A stretch of DNA of 64,000 nt from Kovacikia minuta CCNUW1 (GCF_020091585.1 NZ_CP083582.1:6458536-6522535); one strand, 5' to 3'; positions 45,573 to 55,017 are shown, counted from the first letter of the stretch. Translations and numbers: made by a program. Notes: a model not told the origin generated them from the sequence alone.

Positions 45573-45860
45573 TCAATGGTCGTCTGTTTCAATTCGTCTA
45601 ATTCGCCGCTCCAGGGCATTCATCCGCTCTTCTAAATCCAAATGGTCAGACTCATTGGAAAGGCTGTAACCAATCAGGCGATCGACCAGGCGTTGCTGAT
45701 TCTGCTGATACGCCAGTAATTGGTCAATTTGACCCTGCTGGTTGACCTGGTATACCAACAACTGATCAATTTCCTGGCGTTGTCTCAACTGGCTCTCTTG
45801 CAGTTCCCTCTGCACCGCAAGCATTTGCTCTAGAGTTCGCTGGATCTGATCAAAGGTCAT
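45573..45860 (-). CDS. Small coiled-coil protein
   Basis: 95 residues, almost entirely heptad-like and rich in Gln and Leu: IQRTLEQMLAVQRELQESQL, RQEIDQLLVYQVNQQGQIDQ and LLAYQQNQQRLVDRLIGY, ending LEERMNALERRIRRIE. Two internal units (IDQLLxYQxNQQ) are near-repeats. No family recognised. The gene lies 121 bases upstream of glyS in the same direction. Confidence 0.6.
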   Translation of the reverse strand: MTFDQIQRTLEQMLAVQRELQESQLRQRQEIDQLLVYQVNQQGQIDQLLAYQQNQQRLVDRLIGYSLSNESDHLDLEERMNALERRIRRIETDDH

Positions 45861-45968
45861 GCTGAATTGCCTCTTCTCTGAATCGATTTTACCAAGTTCC
45901 TCAGACCAAGTTCCTCAGTGGGTTGGACGGCACAGGTGAGATCGAGCGGCTTCCTTCTACTGATACCT

Positions 45969-46892
45969 TCAGTCGATTTGTTCTGCCAAGACCTGTAGGG
46001 CACCGCTCGTGTTTAGCATATCTTTCATACTGCCTAACCGGACAACCATTCTGTAGTTTCGCGAAGCACCACTACCAAGGTTAGTGATGACCATACACAC
46101 CTTTGGGAAATCCCCTAATAGAGAACTTTCGGAACGACCATAGAAAGCTTCGTTACACGATTCTTGTAAGTAATAATCAAAGGCTGGTTGTGTTTCAAGC
46201 CTTTCAAACGGAAAATCGATATAGTTGGGTCCTCCTGCTTCCCATAGGGAATCCCGCATTGCAACGGCAAGTCGGATTGGGGAATTGACATCGGATTTGA
46301 ATAGATCAGCGAGTTGATAGATCTTGCCTGTTGACAGGTCAAAGGTCACTGAATTTTCTTTGTGAGCCGGGTATGCTCCAGGCAGGGTGGCGTTTGAGGA
46401 GGAAATACTCACCAGCGTTTCTTCAGCAAAATGCACCACGCATTCCGTTGTTCGGGTATAGAACGATCCTGGTTTTCGAGGAACCTTCCGACATCTATCC
46501 GCTTCTGACATGGGTTCGGATGCGCCCATCTTCCTCATCATTTCTTGGCGCAAAATCTGATTTAATTGAGACTGCAATGCTACGTCTGCTAACCCAGATA
46601 TTTGGGGATATTTCATTGTGAGTTTGCAATCTTGGCTAAACTGAGTTTTATCGTAAATATTTAACTTAGCTTTCTTTGCAATCAATGCTGCTTCAATTCC
46701 ATTCAGGTCAACAACACCAGTAAGCTTGATGCGATCGATCCAGGTAACAGGTTCGGGAGGTTTAGCCTCGACACTGGTTGTCGGTGATGGAGAAGCTGGA
46801 GTTGGGACAGGGCTAATTTGGGGTGAGGATGAAGCCGTACAGGAAGCAAGTAATAGATGCGTTAATAAAAGACAAATCTTGGGAAGATGCAT
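45969..46892 (-). CDS. Putative lipoprotein with C-terminal DUF3298-like domain
   Basis: About 307 residues. The N-terminus is a lipoprotein signal (LLLTHLLLASC, lipobox Cys), followed by a Ser/Pro/Thr linker (PVPTPASPSPTTSVEAKPPE). The body includes TFDLSTGKIYQLADLF, typical of DUF3298/PdaC-type domains that accompany DUF4163, and several Cys. Likely anchored on the periplasmic side. Start at 46892 gives a compact signal; ATGs at 46913 and 46925 are alternatives. Confidence 0.7.
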   Translation of the reverse strand: MHLPKICLLLTHLLLASCTASSSPQISPVPTPASPSPTTSVEAKPPEPVTWIDRIKLTGVVDLNGIEAALIAKKAKLNIYDKTQFSQDCKLTMKYPQISGLADVALQSQLNQILRQEMMRKMGASEPMSEADRCRKVPRKPGSFYTRTTECVVHFAEETLVSISSSNATLPGAYPAHKENSVTFDLSTGKIYQLADLFKSDVNSPIRLAVAMRDSLWEAGGPNYIDFPFERLETQPAFDYYLQESCNEAFYGRSESSLLGDFPKVCMVITNLGSGASRNYRMVVRLGSMKDMLNTSGALQVLAEQID

Positions 46893-46985
46893 GGCTACTT
46901 TTGGGTTACGCATAGAATGCAGCATTCCCTGTTGTTGACTGAAGCGAGCATGTAGGAATGGAAATTAAATAAGTTCGAGAATTGG

Positions 46986-47048
46986 GTAGGGGCGGGTTTG
47001 GCGATATCTTCATGCAGGTGATGATTTGACTGTAAAACCCGCCCGTAC
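46986..47048. repeat. Inverted repeat, GTAGGGGCGGGTTT type
   Basis: GTAGGGGCGGGTTT (46986-46999) pairs with AAACCCGCCCGTAC (47035-47048), one mismatch. Related to 25424-25486. It lies between the lipoprotein and Uma2 genes. Confidence 0.65.
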
Positions 47049-47091
47049 AATTTGCGGTATTTATTGAGTTCGTGATCCTTAGGAAGTACGT

Positions 47092-47679
47092 TTAATCTGT
47101 AAACAAATCGACCTGCAAGACAAACCCGGGGAGGACGGCTTCACCGGAGAGTTGGATGGGGAGCGTTCTCACGTCCTTTTCCTGCCCCTGACGATAGATT
47201 TCTACCTGCTGATCCTGGGGGTTAAACAGCCAACCGAGCCGAACGCCGCTGTTCATGTATTCCTGCATTTTTTCTTGAAGGGTTTGCAGGTCATCGGTGG
47301 GAGAGCGCACTTCAATTACAAAGTCGGGAGCGATCGGGGGAAATTTTTGGCGTTGTTCTGGGGTCAAACTTTGCCAGCGGCTCAACTCCACCCAGGCAGT
47401 ATCGGGAGAACGGTTTCCTCCACCTGGTAGTTTGAACAGGGTTGAAGAACTGAAGACTTTACCTGATTTGGTTTGACGGTTCCAGATGTTCAGATCGGTG
47501 ATGTAGTCTGCTTCCCAACTACCGCGATCGCCGCCAACAGGTGCCATAAAAATGAGAACTCCATTAGCATCGCGTTCAATCTTCAGATCTGGATTGCTGA
47601 TACAGAGTTGATAGAACTGCTCATCGGTTAGATGAACATGCTTCAGGTCAACTTTGAGCGGAAGTGTCAATGTGTTCAT
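47092..47679 (-). CDS. Uma2 family (DUF820) putative endonuclease
   Basis: 195 residues of the third Uma2 protein in the window: LKHVHLTDEQFYQLCISNPD, LIFMAPVGGDRGSWEADYIT, SPDTAWVELSRWQSLTPEQR, PDFVIEVRSPTDDL, and RLGWLFNPQDQQVEIYRQGQ. The catalytic Asp and Glu are in PDTAWV and DFVIEVRS. Start at 47679 at MNTLTLPLKVDL; an ATG at 47697 would add six residues. Confidence 0.87.
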   Translation of the reverse strand: MNTLTLPLKVDLKHVHLTDEQFYQLCISNPDLKIERDANGVLIFMAPVGGDRGSWEADYITDLNIWNRQTKSGKVFSSSTLFKLPGGGNRSPDTAWVELSRWQSLTPEQRQKFPPIAPDFVIEVRSPTDDLQTLQEKMQEYMNSGVRLGWLFNPQDQQVEIYRQGQEKDVRTLPIQLSGEAVLPGFVLQVDLFTD

Positions 47680-47737
47680 AAACCTGGCTTCCAGCATTTG
47701 CTAACGATTTCAAGCCCTACTCTAGGGATTGAAGCGC

Positions 47738-48643
47738 TCAGGCGTTGGAATGATCTGCCAGCCAGTTTTCCAAATCGTTCAAACTTGAAAAGTCGAGTAG
47801 TGCTTCACCCAAGTCTTCTAACAAAGGTAATGGTAGAGCGGTAATTTTGCTGCGGGTTGCCTCATCCAGTGTTCCTAAGCGTCGCGTCAACAAGCGCAGC
47901 ACCAGCATTAACTCACCTTCCTGTCTGCCTTCTTGTCTGCCTTCTTGTCTGCCTTCCTGTCTGCCTTCCTGTCTGCCTTCTTGTCTGCCTTCTTGTCTGC
48001 CTTCCTGTCTACCTTCCTCAAGAATTTCCTGATAGATAATTGACTCGCGCATCATTCCCTCCCGAAACACCTGACGAATTAAACCTGATTCAAACTTCAA
48101 CCCAGCCAATAGTTGAACATAACTAGAAACTTCTTGTCGTTGTGTTGATTCTATCCTACTCACCTGTTGGGCTATTTGACTGAGTAATTGTTCGGGTTCA
48201 GTTGTTGCCGCCAGGGGTGCCAGCGGTAACAGCGCAATATCCTCCAAGAAGAGTGCCGGGTCCTGCTCCCACATTCGCACAACGCGGTATTCATGGCGGG
48301 TAGATTCTAAGGCAAAAGCAGTTTCAATGGCTGTAGTATCTGGTGGGGGAAGTAACAGAATGACAACCTGGGTCACGGGTAGCCGATATAGGCGGTGCAG
48401 GCGTATCCAGTAGTCCAGCATCCTCAAGGGTAGAGGTGGGTTGGATGCCAGGTTGACCTGGAACTCTAAGTGCAGAATCCGTTCCTGGGTTTGCAAGAAG
48501 GTGACAGAATCTGCCCGAATCGGTTCAATGCCCAACTCGGTTTTTAGCACTGTTATGGATGTAGGGGTTTCTCCCAAGATCCAGGTGGCAAAGCGATCGG
48601 GGTACTTTTCTGAGAGTAACTTGCACAAGTTATCAAATGACAT
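47738..48643 (-). CDS. Rpn-type putative nuclease/DUF4351 protein with EGRQ repeat
   Basis: 301 residues. The N-terminal PD-(D/E)XK-like domain has PIRADSVTFLQTQERILHLE followed by FQVN; the middle is helical. Eight EGRQ tetrapeptides run from about residue 208 to 240, and the C-terminus (LMLVLRLLTRRLGTLDEATR) is DUF4351. The family is called Rpn recombination-promoting nuclease/putative transposase and is multicopy in cyanobacteria. The tetrapeptide array is a 12-base DNA tandem repeat, so its copy number should vary. Confidence 0.85.
   Translation of the reverse strand: MSFDNLCKLLSEKYPDRFATWILGETPTSITVLKTELGIEPIRADSVTFLQTQERILHLEFQVNLASNPPLPLRMLDYWIRLHRLYRLPVTQVVILLLPPPDTTAIETAFALESTRHEYRVVRMWEQDPALFLEDIALLPLAPLAATTEPEQLLSQIAQQVSRIESTQRQEVSSYVQLLAGLKFESGLIRQVFREGMMRESIIYQEILEEGRQEGRQEGRQEGRQEGRQEGRQEGRQEGRQEGELMLVLRLLTRRLGTLDEATRSKITALPLPLLEDLGEALLDFSSLNDLENWLADHSNA
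47922..48020. repeat. 12-bp tandem repeat coding for EGRQ
   Basis: About eight units of CCTTCTTGTCTG/CCTTCCTGTCTG within the Rpn-type gene; units differ only at one position (T or C). Confidence 0.9.
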
Positions 48644-48689
48644 AGCGAAATATCAAAGGCAAAGTTGCCATTCCTTACCCGTTCTATGG

Positions 48690-51600
48690 CTAATCTTCGA
48701 TCGCACCTAACGCTTTTAGTGTCATTTTCTGAGCTTCGGTGATACCTGTAATTCCGGTGATATTCATACCTTCGTAGGGGCGATCGCTCCTCAAAACATG
48801 CAAACATGCACCAGTTCTGACCTCCCAAAAGCGAATCGTTTCATCGGCACTGCTACTGACGAGAATTTGGTCATCGGGACTGAATGCAACCGATAAAACG
48901 CCCAGCAGATGCCCTTCAAATTTGCCCACTTCTTCGCCAGTTTGCAAATTCCACACTCTGATGGTTTGATCCATGCCTCCGCTTGCCAGGAGTGTGCCAT
49001 CCGCACTGAAGCTAATCGAACGAGTCCAATTGGTTTGTCCTTGCAATATCTTCAACGTATTACCTGTTTTTACATCCCAAATTCGAATCGTTTGATCATC
49101 CGAACTGCTTGCCAGCAACCTTCCATCGGGGCTAAATCTGACTGCACGCACCCAATTTGAATGGCCAGAGAGTGGGATGACTAAATGACCTGTTTTCACA
49201 TCCCACACGTTCACCGTATGGTCATCGCTGCCACTAGCTAACTGGGTGCCATCGGGACTAAAGTGAACTGACCTGATCCAGCCACGATGTCCCTGAAAAA
49301 TCTGGACGACGTTGCCGGTTTGAATCTCCCACAACCGGATAGTTTGATCCTGGCTGCCACTGGCGAGCAGGGTACCATCCGGACTAAAACAAACCGATCG
49401 CACTTCATCGGTGTGCCCCCGCAAAACTTTCAGCGATCGCTGCGCCTGGACATCCCAAAGTATCACTGTTTGGTCTGCACTGCCGCTGGCTAACCATTTT
49501 CCAGTCGGGTCAAACTGCACCGATCGGAGCCAGAGAGTATGCCCAGTTAAAGCGGCTAACAATTGTTTTGTTTGCCCATCCCAGAGGCGAATGATTCGAT
49601 CGTCACCACCACTCGCCAATAGGCGACCATCGGGGCTGAATTGAGCGGCGTAAAGCCATCCGGTTGTTCCGCGTAAGGTTCTGAGCGTTTGTCCTGTGGC
49701 AACATCCCATAACTTCACGGTGTGATCCTCACTCCCACTTGCCAGCAAATTACTATCTGGGGAAAACCGCACAGCAAAGACAATGCAGCTATGTCCATGC
49801 AGGGTTTTCAGGACGCGCTGGGTACTCATGTCCCACAGCCTTACCATCTGGTCTGCCCCACCAGTGGCAAGCAACCGCCCATCTGGGCTGAAATGCACCG
49901 AATTAATGCCCTCGGAACTTCCCTCTAAGGTGTTGAGCAAGCTTCCAGTTTCCCCATCCCAAATTCGAATGGTTTGGTCAGCACTTCCACTGGCAAGAAT
50001 GCGTCCATCGGAATGGAAACAAACGGAATTCACACAGCTCGTATGTCCTTCCAGAATGTTGAGTAGGCTTCCAGTTTCCCCATCCCAAATTCGAATCGTC
50101 TGGTCAACACTTCCACTCGCAAGGACGCGCCCATCAGGACTCCAATCGACTGAAAAAACCCAATTCGTATGCCCTTTGATGCTGTTGAAGCATTGTCCGG
50201 TGTGCAAGTCCCAAAGTCGAATGGTGCGATCGCTGCTGCCACTGGCAAGCGTTTTCCCATTCGGATTCCAGGCCACGGATAGAACCTGATTGGTATGTCC
50301 CTCTAGGGTTTTCAAACATTGTCCCGTGTTGGTTTCCCATAATCGAATGGTTTGGTCGGCACTGCCACTAGCCAGAAGCGCGCCATCGGGGCTAAAGTTA
50401 ACCGCCCGAATTGAATTGGCATGCCCTTTCAGGGTGCGTAAAAGTTGTCCATCTGCCGTTTGCCATATCCGAATCTGGCTATCTGCTTCCCCTGTGGCAA
50501 ATAGGGAACCATTGGGGCTGAATGCAATGGCATAAATTTCATTACAGGGTTGGGAAAAAATGCATTGCTTAAAGTTTGATCCCCCGAAGTTTACCCACTG
50601 GAGCATGGCTCCCTGAAGATAAGCCTGGCGGATTTTGAAATTAGAAAAGTCGTACCCAGTTAAATCCGTTTGAAGGTGCCGATAGAGATTGAGTGTGTTG
50701 CCGATCGCATAGCCAAAAAACGAGGTTTTCACATGGTATATTTTTTGCACTACTAACTGAAGATGGTGTTCCAGTGCTTCGTCATTGCGAAATTGTGCCC
50801 TGAGTCGTTCCACTAATGGGTGTAAAATCAATCGACTTTGGCTTTCCCGAATGTAGTCTACAACGGTTGTTTTAAGCAAGCTATGGCGATCATAACCAAC
50901 CAGTTTGAGGGTAATGATTTCTGTTGCAATTTTCTCAATTAACTGGTTTGTGACATATTCCATCACAACGGGTTGTTGCGTGTAGCTACCAGACTTGCGT
51001 TCAATCAAATTTCGCCAACTGAGTGACTCTAATGATTCCAGCAAACTTGCCCGTGATACGGTAGGCACGATGTCTTCTGCCAGTTCGCTAATGGTTGTCC
51101 ATTCCCGATTGATGGCAAGCCAACACATGATTGTGTGCTCTAGATAGGTTAGTCGTTCAAACTGTTGGTCTAACAGGCGACGCATGCTGTTAAATACCAG
51201 AGTTTCTTCCTTGAGAAACGCGCTAATTTCTCCATCAAACAAACTTTGAATAGAGGACGCTACAATTTTCAACGCCAGCGGGCTACAACTATAGAACTCG
51301 CACAGTTGTTGTTTTTCGGCATCCGTACCGAACAGACGCTTAGACTCAATCAACGCCAGGGATGCTTCCCTGGAACCCTTAAGATGCAATGACCGGACTC
51401 GCCCATCGTCACTTTCCAACATTCCCACTTCGGCGGGCTTTTCCCGGCTGGTGAGGATGATACAGCTCTGGTGAAATGATTCGCCCAGCAAGCGAAATAG
51501 ATCCCCATAGTTTTCGTATTCGGATTGGTAATGCCCTGCCCGATCGCCCGCCTGCATGATCGTTTCCACATTATCCAGAACCAACAAACACCGATGGGTT

Positions 51601-52352
51601 CGGAGCCAGTGCAACAACCGTTCTGGCTTTGTTTGTGCATCTTGCTGACTGGAAAGAAAGGGAATCAGTTCAGCCAGGAGGGTTTCCAGGGGAGGGGCAT
51701 TACGCAGCGAGCGCCAGATGACATGAGTGAAGGGAGTAGGGAGTGGGGAGTGGGGAGTAGGGGAAGAAACAATTTCCCGTGCTATTTTTGCTGCCAACGA
51801 ACTCTTACCAATGCCGCCCATGCCCAATATGCCAATTAAGTGGCAGCGATCGTGGTGTATCCATTGGTGAAGTATAGCCAGTTCCTGGCTCCGCCCGTAA
51901 AAGAGAGCAATGTCGATCGCCTCGCCCCAGTCGGTGTAGGGGGTGGGGAGTGGGGGAGAGGAGTTTTGAGTTTTGAGTTTTAAGTTTTGAGTTAATTCTG
52001 ACTCCTGACTTCCGCCTTCTGGCTCCTGACCCCTGGACCCTGACTCCCCTTCTGCCCTCTGCCCTCTGCCCTCTGCCTTTTCCCTCTTTCCCCTTCCTCG
52101 CCGCTCTAAGGCTGCTTGAAAGTTCGTTTTGCTAACGGGTTCCCCCAGGGCTTCCCCCAGTCGTTTCCACAGCTTTGTGCCTACGTCTCGCCGCAGATAG
52201 CTGATCGAATAGCCTGAGTTTGCCGCGATTTGCTCGTAGGTCTGGTCTTGCCAGGCACCCCGAAAGATTGCCATTTCCACATCACTGAGACGCTTGCCGA
52301 ACCGGGCAAACATCGCTTGATTCGCAATTTCCAGTGCCTGGTCAAAGTCCAT
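48690..52352 (-). CDS. STAND ATPase: HTH, NB-ARC and 14 WD40 repeats
   Basis: 1220 residues. An N-terminal helix-turn-helix-like domain (residues 1-80, FARFGKRLSDVEMAIFRGAW, YEQIAANSGYSISYLRRDVG) resembles the one found in vWA-MoxR-associated conflict-system proteins. NB-ARC follows: P-loop GMGGIGKSSLAAKIA near 174, Walker B LLVLDNVET, sensor ILTSREKP, GxP-like SPLALKIVASS. A winged-helix and linker region ends in a pentapeptide-like stretch, then 14 WD40 repeats from about 620 to 1190 (SPDGxLLASGSxDxTIRLW pattern), enough for two seven-blade propellers. Repeats near residues 84-137 and 194-206 are STRR-encoded. The NLR-like architecture suggests a sensor, possibly for defence or cell death; function is inferred. 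Confidence 0.9.
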   Translation of the reverse strand: MDFDQALEIANQAMFARFGKRLSDVEMAIFRGAWQDQTYEQIAANSGYSISYLRRDVGTKLWKRLGEALGEPVSKTNFQAALERRGRGKREKAEGRGQRAEGESGSRGQEPEGGSQESELTQNLKLKTQNSSPPLPTPYTDWGEAIDIALFYGRSQELAILHQWIHHDRCHLIGILGMGGIGKSSLAAKIAREIVSSPTPHSPLPTPFTHVIWRSLRNAPPLETLLAELIPFLSSQQDAQTKPERLLHWLRTHRCLLVLDNVETIMQAGDRAGHYQSEYENYGDLFRLLGESFHQSCIILTSREKPAEVGMLESDDGRVRSLHLKGSREASLALIESKRLFGTDAEKQQLCEFYSCSPLALKIVASSIQSLFDGEISAFLKEETLVFNSMRRLLDQQFERLTYLEHTIMCWLAINREWTTISELAEDIVPTVSRASLLESLESLSWRNLIERKSGSYTQQPVVMEYVTNQLIEKIATEIITLKLVGYDRHSLLKTTVVDYIRESQSRLILHPLVERLRAQFRNDEALEHHLQLVVQKIYHVKTSFFGYAIGNTLNLYRHLQTDLTGYDFSNFKIRQAYLQGAMLQWVNFGGSNFKQCIFSQPCNEIYAIAFSPNGSLFATGEADSQIRIWQTADGQLLRTLKGHANSIRAVNFSPDGALLASGSADQTIRLWETNTGQCLKTLEGHTNQVLSVAWNPNGKTLASGSSDRTIRLWDLHTGQCFNSIKGHTNWVFSVDWSPDGRVLASGSVDQTIRIWDGETGSLLNILEGHTSCVNSVCFHSDGRILASGSADQTIRIWDGETGSLLNTLEGSSEGINSVHFSPDGRLLATGGADQMVRLWDMSTQRVLKTLHGHSCIVFAVRFSPDSNLLASGSEDHTVKLWDVATGQTLRTLRGTTGWLYAAQFSPDGRLLASGGDDRIIRLWDGQTKQLLAALTGHTLWLRSVQFDPTGKWLASGSADQTVILWDVQAQRSLKVLRGHTDEVRSVCFSPDGTLLASGSQDQTIRLWEIQTGNVVQIFQGHRGWIRSVHFSPDGTQLASGSDDHTVNVWDVKTGHLVIPLSGHSNWVRAVRFSPDGRLLASSSDDQTIRIWDVKTGNTLKILQGQTNWTRSISFSADGTLLASGGMDQTIRVWNLQTGEEVGKFEGHLLGVLSVAFSPDDQILVSSSADETIRFWEVRTGACLHVLRSDRPYEGMNITGITGITEAQKMTLKALGAIED
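51733..51770. repeat. STRR inside STAND gene (second)
   Basis: GGGAGTAGGGAGTGGGGAGTG units in frame, giving SPTPHSPLPTP between the P-loop helix and the next strand. Confidence 0.75.
51940..52100. repeat. STRR inside STAND gene (first)
   Basis: GTGGGGAG, TTTTGAG, CTCCTGA and CCCTCTG words in frame in the linker between HTH and NB-ARC domains. Confidence 0.82.
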
Positions 52353-52557
52353 TGTTCCGATCGCGATCGCCCCCTAATGGTCAGACTTTACCAGACTTTA
52401 CCAGACATTTTGGGGCAAAACGAGCTTTCTTACCATCCTCTAGATAAAACCAGCCTGACAAACAACAGACTTTTCCTGTAACGACAACCAAACAAGCTCC
52501 GCCTATCGTGTTAAGTGTGAGGACTACTCATACACCTTCACCTAATGCCCCAACACG

Positions 52558-53025
52558 ATGTACACACCAACAGAAGCCCCAGAGAGCTATCCCGTTACCT
52601 GTGAAGAAGAGGTAACTCGATTGCTGAATTATGCAAAAATTAAACTCCTGGCAGTGGGAACTCCAATGGAGTTGAAAGTAGCTTCCTATTTGCGTCTGTG
52701 TTGTGTAGCCATCCATAAGCTGCGGCAATCCCTTGGAGTTATGGATATGGAATCTAGCGAAGCAGGTGTTGAACATCGCTATTCTGAACTGCTGCAATCG
52801 CTTTGTAATTACAGTCCTGAATGGTGGAAGCAGTGCTGGATCAGCGATCGTGGTGCGCTTAAATCTACCAATTCTGCAATTGATCAAAAACTGCAACCCC
52901 TGAGATACTTTGTTGAGGCTTATGCCTATGAGTATCCCAATCAGGACTACGCTGCCCTGCCAATGCCGTGGATAGAATACTCGTTGAGCGTGTCCAATCC
53001 AGTCTTACTCGCGATCGCCCCCTGA
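52558..53025 (+). CDS. Hypothetical protein, divergent from STAND gene
   Basis: 155 residues, no signal or membrane segment. Helical N-terminus (CEEEVTRLLNYAKIKLLAVG), MELKVASYLRLCCVAIHKLR, a Trp-rich SPEWWKQCWISDRGALKSTN, and a C-terminus EYPNQDYAALPMPWIEYSLS. No family recognised. It starts 205 bases from the STAND gene in the opposite direction, and the shared region contains three CAGACTTTAC units near 52383-52406, so co-regulation is possible. Confidence 0.6.
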   Translation: MYTPTEAPESYPVTCEEEVTRLLNYAKIKLLAVGTPMELKVASYLRLCCVAIHKLRQSLGVMDMESSEAGVEHRYSELLQSLCNYSPEWWKQCWISDRGALKSTNSAIDQKLQPLRYFVEAYAYEYPNQDYAALPMPWIEYSLSVSNPVLLAIAP

Positions 53026-53163
53026 GGGACTGGCTGAGAAACAACATCCGCTTTCATCCACTCATCCACTCATCCCCCCATACAGAGAGGCGATGCTGGT
53101 AATTTATTGATTGGCAGATTCTTAAGGGAGGTCGCCTGCGATATCAACAATTATTCACCATCG

Positions 53164-54480
53164 TCAGGCTAACTCCTTTGCAACTAAACCTGACAAACCT
53201 CCAAGAGCCAAAATGTAAACTGAATTTTGCATGTTGTTTGCTAGATTGTCGATTGTGTAACAGAGAATAACCATTGATATAAGAGCGGCGGGTGCCACCC
53301 TGGGCGTAAACCACACCCTTGCAGGGTAATAGTAGGTAAACAGGGCAACGGGTAGCAATAGAGCAACTGTGATCGTGGCTAAGCCGAAGATTCCAGTTGT
53401 CCCAAAGGCAATTACCCAAAAGCTATCTGTAACAGAAATATCATCACCCCAGGCATTGTAGACACGAGAACGCCCCCACCCTCCCCAACCCAAAATCATT
53501 CGCTCTCTGGCTTTTTCAATGAGGACTCTTTCATTGTCAAATCTAAACTGCAAGGATTGGGCTCGATCGGGGTTAAGCGTATTAGAAACAAAGGCAACGA
53601 CCTGATCACCATTAAAGTTTCCAGTTGTGGCTACGTAAAGATAGCAAGGAATTATCGCTGTCAGCAAAATTATCAAAATAGATGTGCGTAGCCATTTCGC
53701 TGTAAAAATTACAGCCATAGATATTAATAAGTAGATCCAGGCACCCGCCGACTGAATCAAAATAACAACAAAAACTAACAGCGACACAATCCATTGGATT
53801 GGGATGTTCCAGAAACGGTGCAATACGCCGGATTGCCATAACCAGAGCGCAACCAGCGCGGCTACCATCATCCAGAGCGCAACCGATAACCCATGAACAT
53901 TAAAGATAATGGGTCGATACCCACCTTGACGAATCGATTGCAAAAAAGCTTCTGGATTACTGGAAGGGATGCCATACAGCATCAAATGCAATTGTGGGCT
54001 CATCTTAAATTCAAACAAACATAAGGGAACATAGATTAAGCCACCGGCCAAGATCCCCATTGCTGCCGCCCGCATTCCAGCCAGGCTATTGAGATACAGC
54101 CGCCCAAAAAAGTAAGGGATACCCCAAATAACAATCGTTTCTGACGCAGCTCGAAACCCATCATAAGTCCCCAAATCATTATCGAGAGAAGTAAGAAATG
54201 GGCTAATGCACCAGAGAAGCATAGGCAAATCGATCAGGCTGGGTCGGAAGGTTGAAAGGCGCGCGCTGTCAAACAGAAGCATTGCGATCGCAACAGCGTA
54301 GCAAGTTGCCGATAATTTGCCGTAGGCTGGAAATCCTGGAATCAGGTAGGAATATACCGGCAGGAACAGGTATGCGCCAATAAAGCTGATCAGTAATGCC
54401 TTTTGTCCTGGTAAATAACTAAACAAATAAAGTACGAATGGAATCCAACCAAACAGGACAAGGGGGACCAGGATAAACAT
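53164..54480 (-). CDS. Multi-pass membrane protein, O-antigen ligase/polymerase-like
   Basis: 438 residues with about ten to twelve membrane segments. A large soluble loop (VSNTLNPDRAQSLQFRFDNE, RERMILGWGGWGRSRVYNAW) sits before the last helices, as in Wzy/WaaL-type O-antigen ligases, whose loop includes an R-x3-L...GxGxG pattern. It probably acts in polysaccharide polymerisation or attachment. No glycosyltransferase genes are adjacent, so the assignment rests on topology and the loop alone. Confidence 0.7.
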   Translation of the reverse strand: MFILVPLVLFGWIPFVLYLFSYLPGQKALLISFIGAYLFLPVYSYLIPGFPAYGKLSATCYAVAIAMLLFDSARLSTFRPSLIDLPMLLWCISPFLTSLDNDLGTYDGFRAASETIVIWGIPYFFGRLYLNSLAGMRAAAMGILAGGLIYVPLCLFEFKMSPQLHLMLYGIPSSNPEAFLQSIRQGGYRPIIFNVHGLSVALWMMVAALVALWLWQSGVLHRFWNIPIQWIVSLLVFVVILIQSAGAWIYLLISMAVIFTAKWLRTSILIILLTAIIPCYLYVATTGNFNGDQVVAFVSNTLNPDRAQSLQFRFDNERVLIEKARERMILGWGGWGRSRVYNAWGDDISVTDSFWVIAFGTTGIFGLATITVALLLPVALFTYYYPARVWFTPRVAPAALISMVILCYTIDNLANNMQNSVYILALGGLSGLVAKELA

Positions 54481-55017
54481 AAACTTTTACGCTACTTACT
54501 TCTTAGATTGCGCTGCGTCAGCATAAGAATCTGAGGAGCCAATTCTTCTACTAGAAGATCTTCAGCACCCCAATTTAAAAATCCGGGTGATATAACCCAT
54601 TACTTACTGGCTTAAGTTTCTTGATTGTGAGTAATTGCTTCCCAGGCAAGAGCTGGCAACGGTTGTAGCCTATCGCTCTATAAAACAATTTCAACAATCA
54701 TCAGAATTTTGGATAATTCTTCACTTATTTTTTACATTAATCTTCACTTGCTTTTTACATTAAGTTGTTGCTTGCCGAAATTGCTGTAGTCAATTGCAAG
54801 CATCAATATATAGCAGTTCTAAATCATTTACAGAAATAGAAAATGTGAGGAATCATTTCATTAAAATTCCTTCTGTGGAGTAACCGTCCGAGATTTATTC
54901 CCGGATCAGTTCTAAATCATTTACAGAAATAGAAAATGTGAGGAATCATTTCATTAAAATTCCTTCTGCGGAGTAACCGTCCGAGATTTATTCCCGCATC
55001 TGACAAACTGATGAATC
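54481..55017. other. AT-rich gene-free region with tandem duplication
   Basis: No credible gene. AT-rich around 54690-54860. It contains a 93-bp direct duplication at 54814-54999. Confidence 0.6.
54814..54999. repeat. 93-bp tandem duplication
   Basis: Bases 54814-54906 and 54907-54999 are nearly identical (differences at CTGTGG/CTGCGG and CCCGGATC/CCCGCATC). Each unit starts CAGTTCTAAATCATTTACAG and ends ATTTATTCCCG. Non-coding. It precedes the stop codon of the amidase gene by about 20 bases. Confidence 0.88.

Noticed and set aside
47847-48039. Plus-strand frames with LPSCLPSC-type repeats
   Set aside because: Antisense of the EGRQ array.
49783-50289. 168-codon plus-strand frame over the WD40 region
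   Set aside because: Periodic antisense of the WD40 repeats; the same pattern recurs in each repeat unit.
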